DNA from: Pseudeuparius sepicola
Taxonomy: Eukaryota > Arthropoda > Insecta > Coleoptera > Anthribidae
Length of the DNA: 64,000 nucleotides
Direction: 5' to 3'
NCBI GenBank assembly: GCA_963920635.1
Contig: OY987301.1
Coordinates: 58,782,560-58,846,559, forward strand
Shown here: positions 37,774 to 49,905 of the stretch, in pieces
Layout: the number at the start of each line of letters is the position of its first letter
Numbering within the stretch: position 1 is the stretch's first letter
Made by a program: the position numbers and the translations under genes
The notes under the pieces: model-generated
Told to the model about the DNA's origin: nothing
The model's database searches: none
What the model saw: the letters and a program-made list of their open reading frames with translations, nothing else

Positions 37774-39775
37774 GTTGTAGAACTCAATTTACGTCGCATA
37801 GGAATTTTTTTTCGGAGCATGTCAACGTTTTTGAAAATTGAAAAGGTGCGCTGGCCAGGCACCTATACATTTTATAGAAAAATTTTGAGGGCGGAATCGT
37901 GTTGTAGAAGTCAATTTACGTCGCATAGGAATTTTTTTCGGAGCATGTCAACATTTTTGAAAATTGAAAAAGTGCGCTGGCACTTAGAAATTTTTTAGAA
38001 AAATTTTGAGGGCGGAATCGTGTTGTAGAACTCAATTTACGTCGCATAGGAATTTTTTTTGGAGCATGTCAAAGTTTTTGAAAATTGAAAAAGTGCGCTA
38101 GCCAGGCCCTCACAAATTTTTTAGAAAAATTTGGAGCAGCGAAATCGTGTTGTAGAACTCAATTTACGTCGCATAGGATTTTTTTTTCGGGGCATGTCAA
38201 CATTTTTGAAAATTGAAAAAGTGCGCTGGCCAGGCCCTCACAAATTTTTTAGAAAAATTTGGAGCGACGGAATCTTGTTGTAGAACTCAATTTACGTCGC
38301 ATAGGAATTTTTTTCGGAGCATGTCAACATTTTTGAAAATTGAAAAAGTGCGCTGGCACTTAGAAATTTCTTAGAAAAATTTTGAGGGCGGAATCGTGTT
38401 GTAGAACTCAATTTACGTCGCATAGGAATTTTTTTTGGAGCATGTCAAAGTTTTTGAAAATTGAAAAAGTGCGCTAGCCAGGCCCTCACAAATTTTTTAG
38501 AAAAATTTGGAGCAGCGAAATCGTGTTGTAGAACTCAATTTACGTCGCATAGGATTTTTTTTTCGGGGCATGTCAACATTTTTGAAAATTGAAAAAGTGC
38601 GCTGGCCAGGCCCTCACAAATTTTTTAGAAAAATTTGGAGCAGCGAAATCGTGTTGTAGAACTCAATTTACGTCGCATAGGATTTTTTTTTCGGGGCATG
38701 TCAACATTTTTGAAAATTGAAAAAGTGCGCTGGCCAGGCCCTCACAAATTTTTTAGAAAAATTTGGAGCGACGGAATCTTGTTGTAGAACTCAATTTACG
38801 TCGCATAGGAATTTTTTTTCGGGGCATGTCAACTTTTTGAAAATTAAAAAAGTGCGCAGGCCAGGCACTTAGATATTTTTTAGAAAAATGTTGAGGGCGG
38901 AATCGTGTGGTAGAACTCAATTTACGTCGCATAGGAATTTTCTTTTCGGAGCATGTCAACATTTTTGAAAATTAAAAAAGTGCGCAGGCCAGGCACTTAG
39001 ATATTTTTTAGAAAAATGTTGAGGGCGGAATCGTGTGGTAGAAATCAATTTACGTCGCAGAGGAATTTTTTTTCGGAGCATGTCAACGTTTTTGAAAATT
39101 GAAAAGGTGCGCTGGCCAGGCACCTATACATTTTATAGAAAAATTTTGAGGGCGGAATCGTGTTGTAGAACTCAATTTACGTCGCATAGTAATTTTTTTT
39201 CCGAGCATGTCAACGTTTTTGAAAATTGAAAAAGTGCGCTGGCCAGGCACTTAGAAATTTCTTAGAAAAATTTTGAGGGCGGAATCGTGTTGTAGAACTC
39301 AATTTACGTCGCATAGGAATTTTTTTTCGGAGCATGTCAACGTTTTTGAAAATTGAAAAGGTGCGCTGGCCAGGCACCTATACATTTTATAGAAAAATTT
39401 TGAGGGCGGAATCGTGTTGTAGAAGTCAATTTACGTCGCATAGGAATTTTTTTCGGAGCATGTCAACATTTTTGAAAATTGAAAAAGTGCGCTGGCACTT
39501 AGAAATTTTTTAGAAAAATTTTGAGGGCGGAATCGTGTTGTAGAACTCAATTTACGTCGCATAGGAATTTTTTTTGGAGCATGTCAAAGTTTTTGAAAAT
39601 TGAAAAAGTGCGCTAGCCAGGCCCTCACAAATTTTTTAGAAAAATTTGGAGCAGCGAAATCGTGTTGTAGAACTCAATTTACGTCGCATAGGATTTTTTT
39701 TCGGGGCATGTCAACATTTTTGAAAATTGAAAAAGTGCGCTGGCCAGGCCCTCACAAATTTTTTAGAAAAATTTG
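36686..39775. repeat. ~1515-bp HOR tract (A type), two full units
   Basis: Units 36686-38200 and 38201-39715 match at a shift of 1515 (37238 with 38753, 37520 with 39035, 37791 with 39306), and the match runs on to about 39775, where GGAGCGACGG in the first is GGAGCAGCG in the second. The T-run after CATAGGA near 39690 is one base shorter. Confidence 0.83.
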
Positions 39776-40125
39776 GAGCAGCGAAATCGTGTTGTAGAAC
39801 TCAATTTACGTCGCATGGGAATTTTTTTTTCGGAGCATGTCAACGTTTTTGAAAATTGAAAAAGTGCACTGGCCAGGGCACTTAGAAATTTCTTAGAAAA
39901 ATTTTGAGGGCGGAATCGCGTTGTAGAACTCAATTTACGTCGCATAGGATTTTTTTTTCGGGGCATGTCAACATTTTTGAAAATTGAAAAGGTGCGCTGG
40001 CCAGGCACTTATAAATTTTATAGAAAAATTTTGAGGGCGGAATCGTGTTGTAGAACTCAATTTACGTCGCATAGTAATTTTTTTTCGGAGCATGTCAACA
40101 TTTTTGAAAATTGAAAAAGTGCGCT
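39776..40125. repeat. Chimeric A-to-B transition module, copy 1
   Basis: Contains a diagnostic CATGGGAA change near 39816, a GTGCACTGGCCAGGGCAC core near 39867, GGAATCGCGTTG near 39916, then a CACTTATAAATTT unit, before B-type GCCCGGCACTTAG starts near 40128. The identical module is at 44576-44925 and 54799-55150. Confidence 0.82.
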
Positions 40126-41380
40126 GGCCCGGCACTTAGAATTTTTTTAGAAAAATTTGGAGGGCGGAATCGTGTGGTAGAACTCAATTTACGTCGCATA
40201 GGAATTTTCTTTTCGAAGCATGTCAAAATTTTTGAAAATTAAAAAAGTGCGCTGGCCAGGCACTCAGAAATTTTTTAGAAAAATTTTGAGGGCAGAATCG
40301 TTTTGTAGAACTCAATTTACGTCGCGTAGGAATTTTTTTTCGGATTATGTCAACATTTTTGAAAATTGAAAAAGTACGCTGGCCAGGCACTTAAAAATTT
40401 TTTAGAAAAATTTGGAGGCCGATATCGTGTTGTAGGACTCAATTTACGTCGCATAGGAATTTTCTTTTCGGAGCTTGTCAACATTTTTGAAATTTGAAAA
40501 AGTGCGCTGGCCAGGCACTTACAAATTTTTTAGAAAAATTTTGAGGGCGGAATCTGGTGTTAGAACTCAATTTACGTCGCATAGGACTTTTTTTTCAGAT
40601 CATGTCAACATTTTTGAAAATTGAAAAAGTGCGCTGGCCAGGCACTTAGATATTTTTTAGAAAAATTTTGAGGGTGGAATCGTGTGGTAGAACTCAATTT
40701 ACGTCGCATAGGAATTTTCTTTTCGGAGCATGTCACCATTTTTGAAAATTGAAAAAATGCGCTGGCCCGGCACTTAGAATTTTTTTAGAAAAATTTGGAG
40801 GGCGGAATCGTGTGGTAGAACTCAATTTACGTCGCATAGGAATTTTCTTTTCGAAGCATGTCAAAATTTTTGAAAATTAAAAAAGTGCGCTGGCCAGGCA
40901 CTCAGAAATTTTTTAGAAAAATTTTGAGGGCAGAATCGTTTTGTAGAACTCAATTTACGTCGCGTAGGAATTTTTTTTCGGATTATGTCAACATTTTTGA
41001 AAATTGAAAAAGTAGGCTGGCCAGGCACTTAAAATTTTGAGGGCAGAATCGTTCTGTAGAACTCAATTTACGTCGCATAGGAATTTTCTTTTCGGAGCAT
41101 GTCAACATTTTTGAAAATTGAAAAGGTGCGCTGGCCAGGCACTTATAATTTTTATAGAAAAATTTTGAGGGCGGAATCGTGTTGTAGAACTAAATTTACG
41201 TCGCATAGGAATTTTCTTTTCGGAGCATGTCAACATTTTTGAAAATTAAAAAAGTGCGCTGGCCTGGAACTTAGAAATTTTTTAGAAAAATTTTGAGGGC
41301 GGAATCGTAGAACTCAATTTACGTCGCATAGGAATTTTTTTTCGGAGCATGTCAACATTTTTGAAAATTGAAAAAGTGCG
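40126..41380. repeat. B-type HOR, single copy
   Basis: One 1.26-kb B unit with its 113-bp marker (40951-41063) and GTCACC landmark near 40732. Identical by eye to 44926-46180 at a shift of 4800. It ends near 41380, where GTGCGCTGGCC becomes A-type GTGCGCAGGCC. Confidence 0.83.
40951..41063 (+). repeat. 113-bp monomer lacking the AT-rich dyad
   Basis: B-HOR marker unit; its duplicate lies 4800 bases on, at 45751. Confidence 0.88.
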
Positions 41381-44120
41381 CAGGCCAGGCACTTAGATAT
41401 TTTTTAGAAAAATGTTGAGGGCGGAATCGTGTGGTAGAACTCAATTTACGTCGCATAGGAATTTTTTTTCGGAGCATGTCAACGTTTTTGAAAATTGAAA
41501 AGGTGCGCTGGCCAGGCACCTATACATTTTATAGAAAAATTTTGAGGGCGGAATCGTGTTGTAGAACTCAATTTACGTCGCATAGGAATTTTCTTTTCGG
41601 AGCATGTCAACATTTTTGAAAATTGAAAAGGTGCGCTGGCCAGGCACCTATACATTTTATAGAAAAATTTTGAGGGCGGAATCGTGTTGTAGAACTCAAT
41701 TTACGTCGCATAGGAATTTTCTTTTCGGAGCATGTCAACATTTTTGAAAATTGAAAAAGTGCGCAGGCCAGGCACTTAGATATTTTTTAGAAAAATGTTG
41801 AGGGCGGAATCGTGTGGTAGAACTCAATTTACGTCGCATAGGAATTTTTTTTCGGAGCATGTCAACGTTTTTGAAAATTGAAAAGGTGCGCTGGCCAGGC
41901 ACCTATACATTTTATAGAAAAATTTTGAGGGCGGAATCGTGTTGTAGAACTCAATTTACGTCGCATAGGAATTTTCTTTTCGGAGCATGTCAACATTTTT
42001 GAAAATTGAAAAAGTGCGCTGGCCAGGCCCTCACAAATTTTTTAGAAAAATTTGGAGCGACGGAATCTTGTTGTAGAACTCAATTTACGACGCATAGGCA
42101 TTTTTTTTCGGATCATGTCAACATTTTTGAAAATTGAAAAAGTGCGCTGGCCAGGCACTCACAAATTTTTTAGAAAAATTTGGAGCGACGGAATCTTGTT
42201 GTAGAACTCAATTTACGTCGCATAGGAATTTTTTTTTCGGGGCATGTCAACTTTTTGAAAATTGAAAAAGTGCGCAGGCCAGGCACTTAGATATTTTTTA
42301 GAAAAATGTTGAGGGCGGAATCGTGTGGTAGAACTCAATTTACGTCGCATAGGAATTTTTTTTCGGAGCATGTCAACGTTTTTGAAAATTGAAAAGGTGC
42401 GCTGGCCAGGCACCTATACATTTTATAGAAAAATTTTGAGGGCGGAATCGTGTTGTAGAACTCAATTTACGTCGCATAGGAATTTTTTTCGGAGCATGTC
42501 AACATTTTTGAAAATTGAAAAAGTGCGCTGGCACTTAGAAATTTCTTAGAAAAATTTTGAGGGCGGAATCGTGTTGTAGAACTCAATTTACGTCGCATAG
42601 GAATTTTTTTTGGAGCATGTCAAAGTTTTTGAAAATTGAAAAAGTGCGCTGGCACTTAGAAATTTCTTAGAAAAATTTTGAGGGCGGAATCGTGTTGTAG
42701 AACTCAATTTACGTCGCATAGGAATTTTTTTTGGAGCATGTCAAAGTTTTTGAAAATTGAAAAAGTGCGCTAGCCAGGCCCTCACAAATTTTTTAGAAAA
42801 ATTTGGAGCAGCGAAATCGTGTTGTAGAACTCAATTTACGTCGCATAGGATTTTTTTTTCGGGGCATGTCAACATTTTTGAAAATTGAAAAAGTGCGCTG
42901 GCCAGGCCCTCACAAATTTTTTAGAAAAATTTGGAGCAGCGAAATCGTGTTGTAGAACTCAATTTACGTCGCATAGGATTTTTTTTTCGGGGCATGTCAA
43001 CATTTTTGAAAATTGAAAAAGTGCGCTGGCCAGGCCCTCACAAATTTTTTAGAAAAATTTGGAGCGACGGAATCTTGTTGTAGAACTCAATTTACGTCGC
43101 ATAGGAATTTTTTTCGGAGCATGTCAACATTTTTGAAAATTGAAAAAGTGCGCTGGCACTTAGAAATTTCTTAGAAAAATTTTGAGGGCGGAATCGTGTT
43201 GTAGAACTCAATTTACGTCGCATAGGAATTTTTTTTGGAGCATGTCAAAGTTTTTGAAAATTGAAAAAGTGCGCTAGCCAGGCCCTCACAAATTTTTTAG
43301 AAAAATTTGGAGCAGCGAAATCGTGTTGTAGAACTCAATTTACGTCGCATAGGATTTTTTTTTCGGGGCATGTCAACATTTTTGAAAATTGAAAAAGTGC
43401 GCTGGCCAGGCCCTCACAAATTTTTTAGAAAAATTTGGAGCAGCGAAATCGTGTTGTAGAACTCAATTTACGTCGCATAGGATTTTTTTTTCGGGGCATG
43501 TCAACATTTTTGAAAATTGAAAAAGTGCGCTGGCCAGGCCCTCACAAATTTTTTAGAAAAATTTGGAGCGACGGAATCTTGTTGTAGAACTCAATTTACG
43601 TCGCATAGGAATTTTTTTTCGGGGCATGTCAACTTTTTGAAAATTAAAAAAGTGCGCAGGCCAGGCACTTAGATATTTTTTAGAAAAATGTTGAGGGCGG
43701 AATCGTGTGGTAGAACTCAATTTACGTCGCATAGGAATTTTCTTTTCGGAGCATGTCAACATTTTTGAAAATTAAAAAAGTGCGCAGGCCAGGCACTTAG
43801 ATATTTTTTAGAAAAATGTTGAGGGCGGAATCGTGTGGTAGAAATCAATTTACGTCGCAGAGGAATTTTTTTTCGGAGCATGTCAACGTTTTTGAAAATT
43901 GAAAAGGTGCGCTGGCCAGGCACCTATACATTTTATAGAAAAATTTTGAGGGCGGAATCGTGTTGTAGAACTCAATTTACGTCGCATAGTAATTTTTTTT
44001 CCGAGCATGTCAACGTTTTTGAAAATTGAAAAAGTGCGCTGGCCAGGCACTTAGAAATTTCTTAGAAAAATTTTGAGGGCGGAATCGTGTTGTAGAACTC
44101 AATTTACGTCGCATAGGAAT
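41381..44120. repeat. ~2785-bp HOR unit (A type), inserted copy
   Basis: Matches 32.28-35.02 kb at a shift of 9099. The region 42.9-44.12 kb also matches 38.1-39.32 kb at a shift of 4800. Private changes include TTTACGACGCATAGGCATT near 42088-42100. Confidence 0.82.
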
Positions 44121-44925
44121 TTTTTTTCGGAGCATGTCAACGTTTTTGAAAATTGAATAGGTGCGCTGGCCAGGCACCTATACATTTTATAGAAAAATTT
44201 TGAGGGCGGAATCGTGTTGTAGAAGTCAATTTACGTCGCATAGGAATTTTTTTCGGAGCATGTCAACATTTTTGAAAATTGAAAAAGTGCGCTGGCACTT
44301 AGAAATTTTTTAGAAAAATTTTGAGGGCGGAATCGTGTTGTAGAACTCAATTTACGTCGCATAGGAATTTTTTTTGGAGCATGTCAAAGTTTTTGAAAAT
44401 TGAAAAAGTGCGCTAGCCAGGCCCTCACAAATTTTTTAGAAAAATTTGGAGCAGCGAAATCGTGTTGTAGAACTCAATTTACGTCGCATAGGATTTTTTT
44501 TCGGGGCATGTCAACATTTTTGAAAATTGAAAAAGTGCGCTGGCCAGGCCCTCACAAATTTTTTAGAAAAATTTGGAGCAGCGAAATCGTGTTGTAGAAC
44601 TCAATTTACGTCGCATGGGAATTTTTTTTTCGGAGCATGTCAACGTTTTTGAAAATTGAAAAAGTGCACTGGCCAGGGCACTTAGAAATTTCTTAGAAAA
44701 ATTTTGAGGGCGGAATCGCGTTGTAGAACTCAATTTACGTCGCATAGGATTTTTTTTTCTTGGCATGTCAACATTTTTGAAAATTGAAAAGGTGCGCTGG
44801 CCAGGCACTTATAAATTTTATAGAAAAATTTTGAGGGCGGAATCGTGTTGTAGAACTCAATTTACGTCGCATAGTAATTTTTTTTCGGAGCATGTCAACA
44901 TTTTTGAAAATTGAAAAAGTGCGCT
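44121..44925. repeat. A-type tail and A-to-B transition module, copy 2
   Basis: Equivalent of 39321-40125 at a shift of 4800, including the CATGGGAA module. Private changes: GAATAGGTGCGC near 44156 and TTTTCTTGGCATG near 44759, where the other copies have TCGGGGCATG. Confidence 0.82.
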
Positions 44926-45750
44926 GGCCCGGCACTTAGAATTTTTTTAGAAAAATTTGGAGGGCGGAATCGTGTGGTAGAACTCAATTTACGTCGCATA
45001 GGAATTTTCTTTTCGAAGCATGTCAAAATTTTTGAAAATTAAAAAAGTGCGCTGGCCAGGCACTCAGAAATTTTTTAGAAAAATTTTGAGGGCAGAATCG
45101 TTTTGTAGAACTCAATTTACGTCGCGTAGGAATTTTTTTTCGGATTATGTCAACATTTTTGAAAATTGAAAAAGTACGCTGGCCAGGCACTTAAAAATTT
45201 TTTAGAAAAATTTGGAGGCCGATATCGTGTTGTAGGACTCAATTTACGTCGCATAGGAATTTTCTTTTCGGAGCTTGTCAACATTTTTGAAATTTGAAAA
45301 AGTGCGCTGGCCAGGCACTTACAAATTTTTTAGAAAAATTTTGAGGGCGGAATCTGGTGTTAGAACTCAATTTACGTCGCATAGGACTTTTTTTTCAGAT
45401 CATGTCAACATTTTTGAAAATTGAAAAAGTGCGCTGGCCAGGCACTTAGATATTTTTTAGAAAAATTTTGAGGGTGGAATCGTGTGGTAGAACTCAATTT
45501 ACGTCGCATAGGAATTTTCTTTTCGGAGCATGTCACCATTTTTGAAAATTGAAAAAATGCGCTGGCCCGGCACTTAGAATTTTTTTAGAAAAATTTGGAG
45601 GGCGGAATCGTGTGGTAGAACTCAATTTACGTCGCATAGGAATTTTCTTTTCGAAGCATGTCAAAATTTTTGAAAATTAAAAAAGTGCGCTGGCCAGGCA
45701 CTCAGAAATTTTTTAGAAAAATTTTGAGGGCAGAATCGTTTTGTAGAACT

Positions 45751-45863
45751 CAATTTACGTCGCGTAGGAATTTTTTTTCGGATTATGTCAACATTTTTGA
45801 AAATTGAAAAAGTAGGCTGGCCAGGCACTTAAAATTTTGAGGGCAGAATCGTTCTGTAGAACT
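45751..45863 (+). repeat. 113-bp monomer lacking the AT-rich dyad
   Basis: First of three B-HOR marker units spaced 1258 apart. Confidence 0.88.
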
Positions 45864-47008
45864 CAATTTACGTCGCATAGGAATTTTCTTTTCGGAGCAT
45901 GTCAACATTTTTGAAAATTGAAAAGGTGCGCTGGCCAGGCACTTATAATTTTTATAGAAAAATTTTGAGGGCGGAATCGTGTTGTAGAACTAAATTTACG
46001 TCGCATAGGAATTTTCTTTTCGGAGCATGTCAACATTTTTGAAAATTAAAAAAGTGCGCTGGCCTGGAACTTAGAAATTTTTTAGAAAAATTTTGAGGGC
46101 GGAATCGTAGAACTCAATTTACGTCGCATAGGAATTTTTTTTCGGAGCATGTCAACATTTTTGAAAATTGAAAAAGTGCGCTGGCCAGGCACTTAGATAT
46201 TTTTTAGAAAAATTTTGAGGGCGGAATCGTGTGGTAGAACTCAATTTACGTCGCATAGGAATTTTCTTTTCGAAGCATGTCAAAATTTTTGAAAATTAAA
46301 AAAGTGCGCTGGCCAGGCACTCAGAAATTTTGTAGAAAAATTTTGAGGGCAGAATCGTTTTGTAGAACTCAATTTACGTCGCGTAGAAATTTTTTTTTCG
46401 GATTATGTCAACATTTTTGAAAATTGAAAAAGTACGCTGGCCAGGCACTTAAAAATTTTTTAGAAAAATTTGGAGGCCGATATCGTGTTGTAGGACTCAA
46501 TTTACGTCGCATAGGAATTTTCTTTTCGGAGCTTGTCAACATTTTTGAAATTTGAAGAAGTGCGCTGGCCAGGAACTTACAAATTTTTTAGAAAAATTTT
46601 GAGGGCGGAATCTGGTGTTAGAACTCAATTTACGTCGCATAGGACTTTTTTTTCAGATCATGTCAACATTTTTGAAAATTGAAAAAGTGCGCTGGCCAGG
46701 CACTTAGATATTTTTTAGAAAAATTTTGAGGGTGGAATCGTGTGGTAGAACTCAATTTACGTCGCATAGGAATTTTCTTTTCGGAGCATGTCACCATTTT
46801 TGAAAATTGAAAAAATGCGCTGGCCCGGCACTTAGAATTTTTTTAGAAAAATTTGGAGGGCGGAATCGTGTGGTAGAACTCAATTTACGTCGCATAGGAA
46901 TTTTTTTTTCGAAGCATGTCAAAATTTTTGAAAATTAAAAAAGTGCGCTGGCCAGGCACTCAGAAATTTTTTAGAAAAATTTTGAGGGCAGAATCGTTTT
47001 GTAGAACT

Positions 47009-47121
47009 CAATTTACGTCGCGTAGGAATTTTTTTTCGGATTATGTCAACATTTTTGAAAATTGAAAAAGTAGGCTGGCCAGGCACTTAAAATTTTGAGG
47101 GCAGAATCGTTCTGTAGAACT
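47009..47121 (+). repeat. 113-bp monomer lacking the AT-rich dyad
   Basis: Second of three B-HOR marker units spaced 1258 apart. Confidence 0.88.
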
Positions 47122-48266
47122 CAATTTACGTCGCATAGGAATTTTCTTTTCGGAGCATGTCAACATTTTTGAAAATTGAAAAGGTGCGCTGGCCAGGCAC
47201 TTATAAATTTTATAGAAAAATTTTGAGGGCGGAATCGTGTTGTAGAACTAAATTTACGTCGCATAGGAATTTTCTTTTCGGAGCATGTCAACATTTTTGA
47301 AAATTAAAAAAGTGCGCTGGCCTGGAACTTAGAAATTTTTTAGAAAAATTTTGAGGGCGGAATCGTAGAACTCAATTTACGTCGCATAGGAATTTTTTTT
47401 CGGAGCATGTCAACATTTTTGAAAATTGAAAAAGTGCGCTGGCCAGGCACTTAGATATTTTTTAGAAAAATTTTGAGGGCGGAATCGTGTGGTAGAACTC
47501 AATTTACGTCGCATAGGAATTTTCTTTTCGAAGCATGTCAAAATTTTTGAAAATTAAAAAAGTGCGCTGGCCAGGCACTCAGAAATTTTTTAGAAAAATT
47601 TTGAGGGCAGAATCGTTTTGTAGAACTCAATTTACGTCGCGTAGAAATTTTTTTTCGGATTATGTCAACATTTTTGAAAATTGAAAAAGTACGCTGGCCA
47701 GGCACTTAAAAATTTTTTAGAAAAATTTGGAGGCCGATATCGTGTTGTAGGACTCAATTTACGTCGCATAGGAATTTTCTTTTCGGAGCTTGTCAACATT
47801 TTTGAAATTTGAAGAAGTGCGCTGGCCAGGAACTTACAAATTTTTTAGAAAAATTTTGAGGGCGGAATCTGGTGTTAGAACTCAATTTACGTCGCATAGG
47901 ACTGACTTTTTTTTCAGATCATGTCAACATTTTTGAAAATTGAAAAAGTGCGCTGGCCAGGCACTTAGATATTTTTTAGAACATTTTGAGGGTGGAATCG
48001 TGTGGTAGAACTCAATTTACGTCGCATAGGAATTTTTCTTTTCGGAGCATGTCAACATTTTTGAAAATTGAAAAAATGCGCTGGCCCGGCACTTAGAATT
48101 TTTTTAGAAAAATTTGGAGGGCGGAATCGTGTGGTAGAACTCAATTTACGTCGCATAGGAATTTTCTTTTCGAAGCATGTCAAAATTTTTGAAAATTAAA
48201 AAAGTGCGCTGGCCAGGCACTCAGAAATTTTTTAGAAAAATTTTGAGGGCAGAATCGTTTTGTAGA

Positions 48267-48379
48267 ACTCAATTTACGTCGCGTAGGAATTTTTTTTCGG
48301 ATTATGTCAACATTTTTGAAAATTGAAAAAGTAGGCTGGCCAGGCACTTAAAATTTTGAGGGCAGAATCGTTCTGTAGA
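48267..48379 (+). repeat. 113-bp monomer lacking the AT-rich dyad
   Basis: Third of three B-HOR marker units spaced 1258 apart. Confidence 0.88.
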
Positions 48380-48970
48380 ACTCAATTTACGTCGCATAGG
48401 AATTTTCTTTTCGGAGCATGTCAACATTTTTGAAAATTGAAAAGGTGCGCTGGCCAGGCACTTATAATTTTTATAGAAAAATTTTGAGGGCGGAATCGTG
48501 TTGTAGAACTAAATTTACGTCGCATAGGAATTTTCTTTTCGGAGCATGTCAACATTTTTGAAAATTAAAAAAGTGCGCTGGCCTGGAACTTAGAAATTTT
48601 TTAGAAAAATTTTGAGGGCGGAATCGTAGAACTCAATTTACGTCGCATAGGAATTTTTTTTCGGAGCATGTCAACATTTTTGAAAATTGAAAAAGTGCGC
48701 TGGCCAGGCACTTAGATATTTTTTAGAAAAATTTTGAGGGCGGAATCGTGTGGTAGAACTCAATTTACGTCGCATAGGAATTTTCTTTTCGAAGCATGTC
48801 AAAATTTTTGAAAATTAAAAAAGTGCGCTGGCCAGGCACTCAGAAATTTTGTAGAAAAATTTTGAGGGCAGAATCGTTTTGTAGAACTCAATTTACGTCG
48901 CGTAGAAATTTTTTTTCGGATTATGTCAACATTTTTGAAAATTGAAAAAGTACGCTGGCCAGGCACTTAG

Positions 48971-49905
48971 ATATTTTTTAGAAAAATTTGGAGGGCGGAA
49001 TCGTGTGGTAGAACTCAATTTACGTCGCATAGGAATTTTGAGGGCGGAATCGTTTTGTAGAACTCAGTTTACGTCGCAAAGGAATTTTTTTTCGGAGCAT
49101 GTCAACATTTTTGAATATTGAGAAATTTTTTAGAAAAATTTTGAGGGCGGAATCGTTTGTAGAACTCAATTTACGTCGCATAGGAATTTTCTTTTTGAAG
49201 CATGTCAAAATTTTTGAAAATTAAAAAAGTGCGCTGGCCAGGCACTCAAAAAGTTTTTAGAAAAATTTTGAGGGCGGAATCGTTTTGTAGAACTCAATTT
49301 ACGTCGCAAAGGAATTTTTTTTTCGGAGCATGTCAACATTTTTGAAAATTGAGAAATTTTTTAGAAAAATTTTGAGGGCGGAATCGTTTTGTAGAACTCA
49401 ATTTACGTCGCATGGGAATTTTTTTTCGGAGCATGTCAACATTTTTGAAAATTGAGAAATTTTTTAGAAAAATTTTGAGGGCGGAATCGTTTGTTGAACT
49501 CAATTTACGTCGCATAGTAATTTTTTTTTCCGAGCATGTCAACGTTTTTGAAAATTGAAAAAGTGCGCTGGCCAGGCACTTAGAAATTTCTTAGAAAAAT
49601 TTTGAGGGCGGAATCGTGTTGTAGAACTCAATTTACGTCGCATAGGAATTTTCTTTTCGGAGCATGTCAACATTTTTGAAAATTGAAAAGGTGCGCTGGC
49701 CAGGCACTTATAAATTTTATAGAAAAATTTTGAGGGCGGAATCGTGTTGTAGAACTCAATTTACGTCGCATAGTAATTTTTTTTTCGGAGCATGTCAACA
49801 TTTTTGAAAATTGAAAAAGTGCGCTGGCCAGGCACTTAGAATTTTTTTAGAAAAATTTGGAAGGCGGAATCGTGTTGTAGAACTCAATTTACGTCGCATA
49901 GGAAT
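48971..49905. repeat. C cluster module with mini-monomer, fourth copy
   Basis: Bases 49.0-49.9 kb match 29.43-30.3 kb (shift 19580), including the 49-bp mini-monomer at 49016 and short units at 49065-49500. The upstream monomer is B type, so this is a B-to-C junction not seen elsewhere in the window. CATGGGAA near 49412 is private. Confidence 0.83.
49016..49064 (+). repeat. 49-bp mini-monomer
   Basis: Fourth copy of the fused unit described at 1622-1670. Confidence 0.9.

Larger units (their letters stand above)
27815..39017. repeat. Large segmental duplication DupA, right copy
   Basis: Near-identical counterpart of 1-11203. It carries the same internal order of 2.02-kb, 2.785-kb and 1.515-kb HOR units and the same 49-bp mini-monomer (29436, equal to 1622 plus 27814). 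After 39017 it continues as A-type sequence, completing a 1515-bp HOR unit that the left copy lacks. This suggests the right copy keeps the older arrangement at this end. Confidence 0.93.
44926..48970. repeat. B-type ~1258-bp HOR, three tandem copies
   Basis: The 113-bp marker lies at 45751, 47009 and 48267, exactly 1258 apart, and GTCACC landmarks at 45531 and 46789 are also 1258 apart. This is the cleanest run of the B HOR in the window. Bases 46.18-48.2 kb match 56.2-58.3 kb at a shift of 10094-10095. The third copy has the GACTGAC variant near 47901 and is cut at about 48970 by A/C sequence. Confidence 0.87.
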
